From contig OZ038457.1 in the NCBI GenBank assembly GCA_964036195.1, positions 9,079,147 through 9,143,146 of the forward strand: DNA of 64,000 bases. The letters are read 5' to 3'. The position numbers were made by a program, and so were the translations under genes. This document shows, in pieces, positions 1 to 12,200 of this stretch. Position 1 is the stretch's first letter. Every line of letters begins with the position of its first letter. The notes under the pieces are model-generated. The model saw nothing but the letters and a program-made list of their open reading frames with translations. It was not told the origin of the DNA and did no database searches. This stretch comes from Sphaerolaimus hirsutus. Its lineage: Eukaryota; Nematoda; Chromadorea; Monhysterida; Sphaerolaimidae.

Positions 1-282
1 ACACTGCCAGTGTGGAATATACGAGTTTATTTTGTAGAAGCTCCCAATAGACATCTCGTACATCATTTAGTGAGACAGTCTGTTACTTGTTTTGCGTTTA
101 TAGTGTCCTTCCTAATAAATACGAGGCCATTCTTTGGTGGAATGTATTTGAACAACTGTTCGAATGTTTTTACAATCGCTCACGGGGTTCGGTGAATTTC
201 GGGGTGGGTGAGGGGTGTCTATACATTGATTTTATTTCCGGTAGATAACAATTTTAAACATTGAACAACCCCCCCCCCTCAG

Positions 283-3200
283 TTGTTCCCCAAAGACAAG
301 CGACCGCACTTGTCGCTGTCGTTGTCGATGCTGGTCAAGCTGTCGGCGGTGGCCGCGTGCGCCGTGTCCATGGGCGACGAATTGTTCATTTGGCTCGCCG
401 ACGGCTGGCTGCATCGCATGACTTGGGCCGGCCAGCCGCTGCAGCAGTATGCAGTGCATGTTGGCACCATCCCATTTACGTATGACCAACAGCAGTCGAA
501 GCGTCGGTTTGGGGAGTGGTTAAAACGGATCCCGATGCCGGATCCCGAAATTTTTTGGTCCTGATCCCGACGTTCCAATCCCGATCCGGAGATCTCAAAA
601 ATAACAATCCCGATCCCGAAATCTAAAAAAACACTCGATCCCGAAAAATCAATCCCGTTCGAACCCTATTGGGGGTCAATTTTATTTGTGTGTACACTAG
701 GGTTTCAAGCTGCAACGATATCTTATTTTCGCGTTCGATATCTGGTATTACTCAAAAATTTCGATGCAGAGATAAAAAATTCTCGATATTAGATAGCACC
801 TGTGCCGGAAATTGTGTCCTAAAAAGCGTCCTCCCTTTTCAGCGGAGCACCTGCCGCCAGGTGTTCACGTGCTGCACGCAGCTTACTCACCGTTAATCGG
901 CGGTTTTTCTTTGGTGTTGTCCAATGGGCGCGCTGCGCTGTTGCTCAGCCAAAGTGCCACATTTGCACCCGACGAATTATTGGCCGTTTGGGCCGCTGGG
1001 GTGGATCAGGTGAAGTGCACGGCTGTGAATCATAGATATAGGTGCGTGGGTACGTCTGTGAAACTGTTTAGGTAAATGTTCCGGGTGGCACGGCCGTTTT
1101 TGCTGCCAGGAGACATGTGAACACAATGGGCATATAAAGGAATGTGGACCTTATTCAACTTTTGCTCACAAATCTTTGCACCTATTTAGCGTTCATAATT
1201 ATGCATGAGTACAATGTTCGCGTTTGATGTCTCAAGCCACACTGTCACAGTGGCGGGGGCAATTTAGACCAACGCTTTAGATTTTGAATTACTCGACACT
1301 GGGTGGTAGGATAACAGTCAAAATTCAGGTGAACATTAAAAACTGAAATGGAAAAGCCCCGGGAATAGGAAATGATCGGGATTGGGGTCCCGGGGCCGGG
1401 ATTGCGATCGGGATAAGGAAATCGGCGGGCGCTTTCCTAATTGGTGGCCGTAAATGTTTGCTTGAATAACCTGTGAACGAGTGCAGCTATCGCAGCCATA
1501 TTTTGTGGAAACCTTTCCTATTCAGTTTTTAATGTTCACCTAAACTTTGACATTCATCAGACCACTAGGGTTCAAACGGGACCAGTTTTTCGGACCGGGA
1601 CCGGGACCAGAAATTTTCTAATGTCGGGACCGGGACCGGGACCGGGACCGGGACTGGGTGGTCCGGACCGGGACCGGGACCGGGACTGGCTTTTTTCAAT
1701 TGTCGGGACCGGGACCGGGACCGGGACTGGGGGGTCGGGACCGGGACTGGGATTTGCCGAACCAGGTACCAGGACCGGGGTCTCGTTTGAACCCTATTGG
1801 TACGTAATATCCAGCCAATGTTGTTCCACGCACCTCCATTGTGTGAAGAAACACTCTCAATGTATTAGCCTTTTCTTATAACATTATTCAAGCACTATTC
1901 CAATCCCATCTTCACTTGAAGTCATGGAAAAACGATGTATTTATGTTACAAGTTACACAAGATACTGTAATAACACCTAAAATAGATTTTTTTGGCAAAA
2001 ATCACCACTTATAATACTACAACATCGCTCCAAAGCCATTGTATTGCCATATAGACATCATAAGATACTGCTATTTGTCAGACATATTTACAAGTACATG
2101 TTGACCACATAGTAACTATATTTGGGAGCCGTTGAGAAAAACATTTTATGAAAAAAACATATTTCTTTAAACCCAGGTCATTGAAAAATACGTTTCTTTC
2201 CATCCCTTGTCGGGACCGCTATAAAATTCCGGGACCGGGACCGGGACCGGGACTGGGTGGTCGGGACCGGGACCGGGACCGGGACTGGCTTTTTGTAAAT
2301 GTCGGGACCGGGACCGGGACCGGGACTGGGGTGTCGGGACCGGGACCGGGACCGCCCCAGTCCCGACTTTTTGCCGAACCATGTACCGGGACCGCGGTCC
2401 CGTTTGAACCCTACAGACCACCCAGTGTCAAGTTATTCTAAATCTAAAGCGGTGGTCTAAATAGCCGCGCCCTGTATTTATATCAATTACCCAACCAAAA
2501 AAACTGCTAAAAAACTGATCGCAGACTAGTCGCTTACGGGCTGTCAAGCGGCCACCTAGCAGCGCACCAAATCGACGAGACCACGGGCGCCTTGACGCTG
2601 GTGTACCGCGTCACGCTGCACTGCCCCGACGAGCCGCAGTTGATGCAATCGGCCACTTTGGGCAGGGTCACCTGCCTCCAGTGGTACCCCTATGGGCAGG
2701 CGATTGCCGTTGCGTGGAAAGGCGGCCCCTTGGCTTTGTTTAGCGTCTTTGGCGCGCAGTTGTGGTCCGTTTTTGGTTTTGGTGCTGGAAGGCTTGGGGC
2801 ACCTAAATATTATCGTTTTTATATTGGCCTTTTACTTGGAACGAATAACTAACAACGTAGTACAGTGGTTCAAAGTTTTGTGGCGCCTAGCAAAATAAAC
2901 GAAATCCACTGAATCCCTACTTAATAGTGTAGATTTCAGTAAATTTCAGTAACTGATTTCCCCGATTTACTCTCCTACCCCATTACCATAAATAGTTACA
3001 AATGCGCAGGTATTCTGGCGGCGACATAAGCAGCCCAAAACGCAGCTTAGATTGGGGTCCCGAAGGACATGTATTGTGGACCGCGGGCGCCATCGATGGA
3101 CTCAAGGTGCACCAGTTTGTGAGAACGGCTACCTTGAATAATCCCTCATCGGTGAGCGCAACTTTCTTACCGAATGTCACCTAATTTGACACCCCCACTT

Positions 3201-6200
3201 TGCTTCAGCAGAGCCGCATGGCCGGTGTGTGTCTGCTGTCGGCGGACACGGTGTACTTGTCGCCGGTGCGCGCCTTGGAGCAGCACGCGTCCGCGCCGCA
3301 CGCCGTGTGGAAACGCATCAAACCGCCATTCCATTACATGGCTACGTCATGGCCTTTGAGGGTTCGTTTCATTGGATTTCCGGTTTGCATTAACCACTCA
3401 GGTTTTTAAGCTCCAGAACTACCGAAATACCCCCACGGGGTTTAGTTTTTAGAGTAAAAAGTTTGAGGTGGGTATTTCGAGGTGATGGTTACGCCAGAAA
3501 TTTCGAGGGGGGTATTGTTTCCTCAACTCGTTTTAACTTGGGGGTATTTCGAGGGGGGGGGTTAATTCAAGGGAGTATTTCGAGGAAATACGGTAGCTCC
3601 AGTAAACCGAACAAAAACATGGCGTACACGCAGTTCTGCGCGGCGGACACTTTCGGCAGCACCGTGTGCGTGGCGGGCGGGCGCGGCCTGGCCCGGTACA
3701 CGGCGCGCAGCGGCACCGTGGGCAAGTGGTCGTTGTTCGGCAACGAGTCGCACGAGCAGCGCATGGTCGTCACCGGGGGGTTGGCGCTGTGGGATGACTT
3801 TGCTGTTTGCGCCTGTTACGATATGGATTTGGAAGGCGAGCAGTTAAGGTGGGTGCCCGCCAGGGACGTAGCCAGGATTTTTGAGCGGGGGGGGGGCGGA
3901 TTGTATACGGAGCCCGGCGAACGGGGGGGGGGGGGGGGGCGGCGCCCCCCCCCCCCCTAAAATGTTACCCCTGTAGTGGGGGAATGACGCCATGGCGCTG
4001 GCGCCATTCGTAGGCGCCACGCCATGGCGCCACTGACGTTGGCACTGGCGCCAAAACAGCAGTATACGCTGTATTTTACAGCCATATAGAGCGACATGGA
4101 CAGGAATTGGGTCCATTTTTACTGGAGTTCAGGCCGCGGGGACCGGTCAGCCGAAAATATATGTTGTGAAGGGAACATGCGCGCAAAATTTTTTCAAACT
4201 GTTGACAAAATCGCCTTCTGAAAGTGCCTTTTTTGGTCCGGCCTGGGAAGGGGGGGGGGGCGGCCGCCCCCCCCCCCGCCCCCCCCCTGGCTACGTCCTT
4301 GGTGTCCGCTTGTGTTCGTGAAGTTCTTTTTCTCGAAGAAATCGTTGTGTGGCTTTATGATAAGGGTTGGAGTTATTTATTGATTGATATTTTTTAAATT
4401 TCGATGTTTGAACAATATTTTTTAAATCTCACTTAAATAAATATTTGAAATACAAAATATTTATTGACAACAATATAAATACAACCTCATTCAAAAACCG
4501 TCAGATTCTACCCGCACTCGTCGCCATTGGACAATCGCTACTGCACTCAGTTTAATCTCCAAGCACAGGTGCTACTCATGAATGCCAATGATGATGCATT
4601 AGTCACCTTTGATGTGCACCAGAGTGCTATTATTTATTTACTGCGTCGCGAGTTCGACGAGGCCACTCAGGTGAGCCTGTGATTTTACGATTTTTATCAA
4701 AACATTGATATTTATGGAATTTCTGACACGGTAGTCCCTATTAAAAGTTAAATCCCCTAAATTTAACGACACTGTGCCGGTGCATATGTAGACCCACGCA
4801 CATGTAAATCTACCCACTACACATGTATACCTACTTGTTACACATCTATGTGGGTATACATGTGCCATGGGCGGATAGTGCATGTGTTGCGGTAGTGCTG
4901 TATGTGGGGTGGGGTGCAGTGGTGCCTTTTGAAACTTTGTTCACTGACTTTGTTTCAAAACGCACCGCTACCCCCACATACTGCACAGCTGCAACACAAG
5001 ATCTACCTGCCCACTGCAAATGTATACACTCATAGATGTGTAACGGGTATACATGTGCAGCGGGTCAACATTCGCACCATGGTTTACATGAATCGAATGT
5101 TTTGAATTTCTAAAATTAAATCAATCAAGTAATCATTTCAACATGCAATTATCTCCAATTTTCCCCCTCTTCGCACAGCTGCCGTTCGTGTCGATCGCCC
5201 AGTGCGCCGAGGTGCGCACCACGGATCTGGCGCCGCACCCCGCCTGCGTGGTCGGCATACAGGTCACCTCCCTCGATCACCAACATGGGGGGCGATTTTC
5301 GAACAAGTACGACTCGCTGCTGTTCAATGTCAGCGGGCGGCTGCAGTTGTTGAGCCCGCAGAGTGGCGAACAGGGAAAGGAGAAAAAAGGTGAGCGGAGT
5401 TGAGGTTTTTTTGGTTTGGTCCAAAAAAAGTTTCGCGAGTGTTCAGTGTGTTTGTATCACATCATGTATTTATATCATGGATGAATGCAAAACATTCACT
5501 GAAAATTACAGTTCATCATTCCTCCAAACAACTGATGCCATGCGCAGGCGACAGCCAGCCGCACCAGCTGCAGGCGCCGCTGCCAGTCGCCTCGTTCGTG
5601 GAGGAGATGTTCCACCTGCGGCATTGCGCCGCCGCCGCCGCCAAACAGCCGCACTTGTCCCGCGCCCTGTGGCTCGTCTGCGGCTGCAAAGGCACCAAGG
5701 TCTGGATGCCACTCTTTCCCGAGCGACAGTCGTGAGTTCTGGTGGTTTTTAAACCTAATAAAAATAGGAGTGATGGGGTCAAGCGCTTTCCCTGTGTTGG
5801 ACGGAAGATATAAATTTTATTTTGAAACTCGTATACCTAAAAGTTTGAAGAAAAAAATCTATAATTGAATAAAACAGGTTTTTTATTCTAATAAATTTGT
5901 TTGAAAAAGGCCGGGTAGTGATAAAAATTATTCAAATTATTCATCCTTCAAAAGCAATTTTTCACAAATTTTGCTGGACAATTTTGCAAATTTTTCCTCT
6001 TAAGTCACATATTGACCGCAAGCTATTCGTTATTAGGGATGGCCAAGGTTTTTTTCAAAGGTTTTTTAAATAACAAAACGTTTTATTTATTAAAAAAAAC
6101 CTTACCATCGAAACCGTTCTTTTTAAACCTTATCCAAAAAATTAAGTACCAAGCACTAGGTATTTTGCAATTTTTTTGCGCGCAAGCGCCCAATTTCACA

Positions 6201-9200
6201 TGCACATTACCCTTGGTGGTGGTGTTCATTGGTTTTGAGGCATTTTTAGTGTAAAAGCCTCCATTTGTTTGTGCTATTTATTGTTTAAGCACTATTCCAT
6301 GCCCAACTTCACTTGAAGTCACGAATATTCGACAAAAGGCGATATACCTCACGAGTCACGAGTCGACATAAAAATGGATATTTTTGACAGAATTCACCAC
6401 TTATATTGCTGTGCCATGGCTCCACAGCTTTTCATTGACTATATATAACACCACAAAGTCCTACCACCTGTCTGATATACCTGTATATGTTGACTTTATA
6501 TCATATCTGGGAGCTTTTGGAGAAAAAAACGTTATTCGGCCATCCCTATTCCTTACTAAGCTGTTTACTGTTTAATTTTCGCCTAATTTTCCACAGCGAC
6601 CTATTTTTATTTTCTGAACAATATGTTTCTTTGACATTTTATACCTCTGTATTGTTTCCAACGATGGGTAAGTTCTCCAAAAATAACACTTTCTGTGTTT
6701 TGAGTTTTACAAAAATGAATACCTGTGTTTTGAGTTTTTTTCTCAAAAAAAACTTGAGTAACTCTGTTTTTATTTGTGTTTTTTGTAAAAACTCGAGTTT
6801 TTTAGTTTTTTTCTAAAAAACTCAGGGGTTTTTCCAAAAAATTCGAGTTTTCCCCCAAAAAATTTCGATTTACAGCATTTTGATCTGGAAACAGTGGTTT
6901 TCTTATAAAATATTGGTTTTACACATGTTTTAACCCCACATAACATTTGTGTATTCATTCAAGTGTCAAAAAAGTCCATAAAAATGTCCACAACGAGGAC
7001 ATCAACATCACAACACCAGCAACAAAATGCCCAGAAACGACAATTTACGCAGTACTCCAAAATTCTTCAATGGATGTGCACTGTATGGAAGACTACGGAA
7101 TTGATTTGAACTACAAGTATCATTTACCTCGAAATACCCCCATGGGGGTTTATTATTTCATCAGAAAGTTTTGTAAGGATCATAGAAAATAGTAGGCATT
7201 TACGTACCCAAAACAGGTTATAAATGCGTACAAACAGGATATATTTGAAATAAACATGTAGATAGCTACACAACCTAGTACAGTCTATGTGTAGCTGCGA
7301 TGCAAATTAGTAGTAATAAATACATCATGTACATTGGATACATGATGTACATCATCCCGGAGGGGGCTATTTCAAGGGGGGGGGGCTTATTTTTTCACCA
7401 GACCATTTTGAGGGGGGTTAATTCATAGGGGGGTTTATTCGAGGTAATAAGCTATACTTAAATGTTGAAACTTAAATTGTCAAATCCACCATGAGCATGA
7501 TGTGCATGCCATCTTGAATTTCTTTTTTGTACCATTCTAAAATATGAATACATTGGCGCTCCACACGGTGGTTGACGCTACTTTTTAGAAGTCGATTGAG
7601 TCAACTCAGAGTCAACTGTTTTAAGTATAACTATTTTTAATTTTTTACCTGTGTTGATAAAGAAATATTGAGAAATCGATTGATGTAGAATGAAAGAAGG
7701 GGATTTTTTGGATACATATTGTAAATGGCTCAGAGTCAATTGAATTTTTGACCAGTTGACTCTGAGTTGACGCTAATTTTGGCGTCAACTGGCGTGTGTG
7801 GGGCCATTATGTACATATTTACATACTATACATGCTTATCTTATCTTGTTTAGTTTAACTGAATTAATGTGCATTCAACCGCCTCGCTGGAAAAAAACAC
7901 AAAAACTCAACAAAAAAACTTTTCTGTGTTTCTGTGTTCTCCAAAAAAAAACTCATTTGAGTTTTGAGTTTTTCAAAATTTATGAGTTTCCGTGTTTCTG
8001 TGTAAAACAAAAACACAGAAACTCAATGAGTTTCTGTGTTCAATTTCTGTGTTTTTCCATCGTTGATTGTTTCAGCCCATCAGACTGGGCAACTGGGCGA
8101 CTGGATCCGACGGCGGCGGCGCTGTGGCGCAATGATGAAAGTTTGAATCGATCGGCGTTCATATCGAAGCGCATCATGTTGCCATTCGATTTGGGCTTGT
8201 ATCCATTAGGTCCGTTTTTACATAATCCGCTTTCGATGTGCTGCAATTTTGTTGGTAAATCCCTCAATATGTAAGTACTAGCAGGATTCTCTCCGACCTT
8301 CTGTCGGGTTTTGTGGTTCTCTACAATTAATACCATTGGAGGAAATATGATAGTTTAGTTAAGTTTGCCCACATGCTAGGCATGTGTTTTGAAATGTGGT
8401 ATGTAATGTACGAACAATAACAAGACCAATACCAAAGATGCAATGTTTTGGAATGGATATTTGTAAACTTCCGTAAAATGGTTGGACATGAAACTCGGTA
8501 GTAAAATGTGGACAGTTTGCGATTTGGTATGATGGTGTGCAGTGTGCATTCTGTGTGGTATAGGTTTTGTGATATGATAGTGTGGTTTTTGCAAGGTGTC
8601 AAACTTTGTTGTTATCTTAAATTGGTTACATTTGTGCTTTGCTGTTCTTTTTGTGTTTGTAAATCCTTGTGGTATTAATTGTAGAGAACCACAAAACCAA
8701 ACTGAAGGTTGGAGAAAATCCTGCTATAGGTACCCACTACTCAGAGGCTTGCAAAAACTGACACCCCAGTGGGGACCCCCTCCAAATGGCACCCCCGGGG
8801 AACCCCCCAAAAGTGGCACCCCCTGGAAACTGCCCAAAAATGGGACCCCCTAGGGCCCCACAAATATGGCACCCCCTGAGGACCACCAAAAAATGGCACC
8901 CCTTAGGGACCCCCCAAAAATGGCACCCCCTAGGGACCCCCCAAAAATGGCACCCCCTGGGGACCCCCCAAACATGGCACCCCCTAGGAACCCCCACAAA
9001 AATGGCACCCCCTGGGGACCCACCCAAAGTTGGCTCCCCCTGGGGACTCTCCAAAAATGGCACCCCCCTGGGGACCCACCCCCCCCCCCCAAAAGGCACC
9101 CCCTATGGACCCCCATGCAAAAAAATATGGCACCCCTCTGAAGACCACCAAAAAATGGCACCCCTGGGACCACCCAAAAAATGGCATCCCATGGGGACCC

Positions 9201-12200
9201 CCTTGAAATGGCACCCCCATATGTACCACCAAAAAATGGCACACCCTGGAGACCCCCCAAAAATGGCACCCCATGGGGACCCCCTCTAAATCCTGTAAAC
9301 ACAGCCCCTAGTTTGGAAACTCCTGTAAACTCAGCCCCTAATTTGGAAACTCCTATAAACTCAGCCCCTAACTTGCAAACTTGCGTAAACTCAGCCCCTA
9401 ACTTGCAAACTCAGCCCCTAAATTGTAAGCTTCCATAAACTCAGCCTCTAATTTGAAAAGTACCATTAACTCAGCCCCTGATTTGAAAACTCCCATAAAC
9501 TCAGCCCCTAATATAGAAACAACCATAAACTCAGCCCCTAATTTGGAAACTCCCTTAAACTCAGCCCCTAATTTGGATACTCCCATAAACTCAGCCCTAA
9601 TTTGGAAACTCCCATAAACTCAGTCCCTTATTTGGAAACTCCCGTAAACTCATTTTCAGGTTTATGGTAATGTAGTGTCAAAATGGAATGAATATTTCAA
9701 ATAATCGCTATCATCAATCCACAAATGCATCAATTCACAATTTTCAATTTTTTAGCCCCAGGGGTTAGACTTAAAGGTTATGGTAATGTGGAGTAGAAAT
9801 GGAGTGCACATCTCAAATCACTGCAAAAAAAAACCCAAAAATGCATCATTTCACAAATTGAAAGTTTTTGGGCGCAGGGGTTCATTATCAGGGTTTTAGT
9901 AATGTGGTGTAAAAATAGAGTGTATATATGAAATTGCTACGATCAGAAACCCACAAACACATCAACACATTGAAAATTTTTAGCCCTGGGGGTTCATTTT
10001 CAGGGTTATGGTAATGTAGTGTCAAAATGAAGTGCATATTTCAAATCAAGGCAATCAAAAAGCCACAAATGCATCATTTCACAATTTCTAATTTATTAGC
10101 CCCAGGGGTTCAATTTAAGGCTTACAGTAATGTAGAGTTGAAATTGAGTCATTTCAAATCAGTGCAATTAGAAACCTGCAAAATGCATCATTTCACAATT
10201 TTAAATTTTTGGGTCTAGAGGTTCAATTTCAGGGTTTTAGTAATGTAGTGTCAAAATGGAGTGCATATTTGAAATCGCTACAATCAGAAACCCACAAATG
10301 CGTCATTTTATGATTTGAAAGTTTTTGGCCCAGGGGGTTCATTTTTGGGGTTATGGTAATGTAGTGTCAAAATGAAGTGCATATTTCAAATGAGTGCAAT
10401 CAGAAACCCGAAAATGAATGATTTCACAAATTGAAAGTTTTTGGCTCCAGAGGTTCATTTTCAGGGTTATGGTTATGTAGTTTTCAGGGTTATGTAGTGT
10501 CAAAATGGAGTGCATATTTCAAATCAGTGCAATTAGAAACCCACATTGAATCATTTCACAATTTCTAATTTTTTAAGCCCTGGGCATATTTGAAATTGCT
10601 ACACTCAGAAACCCACAAATACATCATTTTATGATTTGGAAGTTTTTGGCCCAGGGGGTTCATTTTTAGGGTTATGGTAATGTAGTGTCAAAATGAAGTG
10701 CATATTTCAAATGAGTGCTATCAGAGACCTGAAAATGCATCCTTTCTCAAATTGAAAGTATTTGCCCCCAGTGGTTCATTTTCAGAGTTATGGTAATGTA
10801 GTGTCAAAATGGAGTGCATTATATATCAAATCAGTGCAATTAGAAACCCACAATGCATCATTTCACAATTTGAAAGCTTTGGCCCCAGGGGTTCAATTTC
10901 AGGGTTATGGTAAAGTACTGTCAGAATGGAGTGCATATTTCAAATCATTGTAATCAGTAACCCACAAATGCATCATATCACAATTTATATTTTTTAGCCC
11001 TGGGGGCCTCACTTAAGGATTATGGTAATGTTATTGTTAACTCCCATAAACTCAGGCCCTAATTTGGCAAACACCCATCAACTCAACTCCCATAAACTCA
11101 GCCTCTTATTTGTAAACTTGTGTCAACAACCCCCTTATTTTTAACTTCTGTCAACTCAACCCTAATTTATAAACACCCATCAACTCAACCCTGAATTGTA
11201 AACTCAGCCCCTAAAAACTCAAGTCAACCCCCTCTACATGTGCAATTGCATTCTTGGGAAGCAACTTTGCCATCTACTAACCCTGTTTGTCAAGATTGTA
11301 ACGTGTTTGTAAAGGGCACTTTGTACTAATAAATAGTGACTGCATTGTGTGCAAAAACACACACGAATCGGGCAAAAATGAGGCTGTGATTGTGCCTCCT
11401 ATCTTTTGCATTGGGCATACTTTGCATGCAGTTCACTCAGAAATATATATGTTCTAATGTACTGGAGCGGAGAACAAGGAATCATGTTTAAGCAGTTCAA
11501 GCTTTCTTTCTATAAAAAAAAACTAAAAAATGTAAATTATGAAAGAAAAATATGATCCCTAGGTCAAGGAATGAACTGTCAAGCAGAATGACCACTCTTT
11601 CAATCACACTCTTTTTTTCGATTCCAGTGATCTCCCCGTCCGAATGCGTCGCCCTGGGCGTGGAACGCGAGCAGACCGGCCGCTCAGCTGGCGGCGTGCA
11701 GCGGCGCAGCGAAGTGTTCCTGCAGCACGTGCTCAGGCAGTTGCTCAAGCGCAATTTGGGACTGTATGCGCTGCAGATTGCCGCCACCTGCAGGTTGGCG
11801 GGCTCGTTTCTTTTTAAATAAATATTGATAGGTTTGTTATCTGCGCACGGACAACCGCAAATAAAATTGGCACGGTTTTCGCACAAGCTTGTGCAAACAG
11901 CTTCCGCGGGCCAAACAGCATTCAAAAAGCGGACAATGGAGTAATATTTTTTCTACACTCGGCGGACATCACACTTAGTATAGAAACCTAACATGACCCA
12001 TCTGATAAAGGAACCAAGAACTATACCGTTTTTCATAATAATATTTCATTTTTACTATTGAATAATTAATTACGAAATTTATCACACGATTTTATTCATT
12101 AAAGTATGGTAGGATTCTGCACATACTTTGCGGTCCGCCGCGTATACTCTACCACATTTTTCCATAAAGAGAAGAGCATACGGTCTAATTTCGTTTCCTT

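Larger units (their letters stand above)
6659..8065. mobile_element. hAT-type element, CAACGATGG ends, 8-bp duplication
   Basis: CAACGATGG and CCATCGTTG ends are flanked by perfect ATTGTTTC copies (6651-6658, 8066-8073). The subterminal regions are arrays of TTTCTGTGTTTTGAGTTTT variants on opposite strands. Two younger MITEs are nested inside (7126-7449, 7555-7806). There is no transposase. The right duplication is part of the acceptor of the RIC1 exon at 8076. A second copy is at 58074-58925. Confidence 0.88.
8278..11457 (-). mobile_element. Helitron-like element, copy 1 (RIC1 intron)
   Basis: Read on the minus strand, it ends with a hairpin (CCGACagaAGGTCGG type) followed after about 11 nt by CTAG at 8281-8278, next to T. 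The other end, TTAGAACATATATATTT near 11457, follows A. This fits Helitron insertion between A and T without duplication, although the 5' end lacks the usual TC. Modules from left: inverted 3'-end unit (to 8728), 27-bp minisatellite, 30-bp minisatellite, ~115-bp tandem array, unique end (11230-11457). The same order occurs in reverse at 29839-33668. No Rep/helicase is encoded. Confidence 0.75.

Noticed and set aside
8786-9289. 167- and 150-codon open frames on both strands
   Set aside because: Both come from the 27-bp C-rich minisatellite inside the Helitron-like element.
9659-11040. CRISPR-like regular repeats
   Set aside because: The units are contiguous ~115-bp tandem copies with no unique spacers, in an animal intron.
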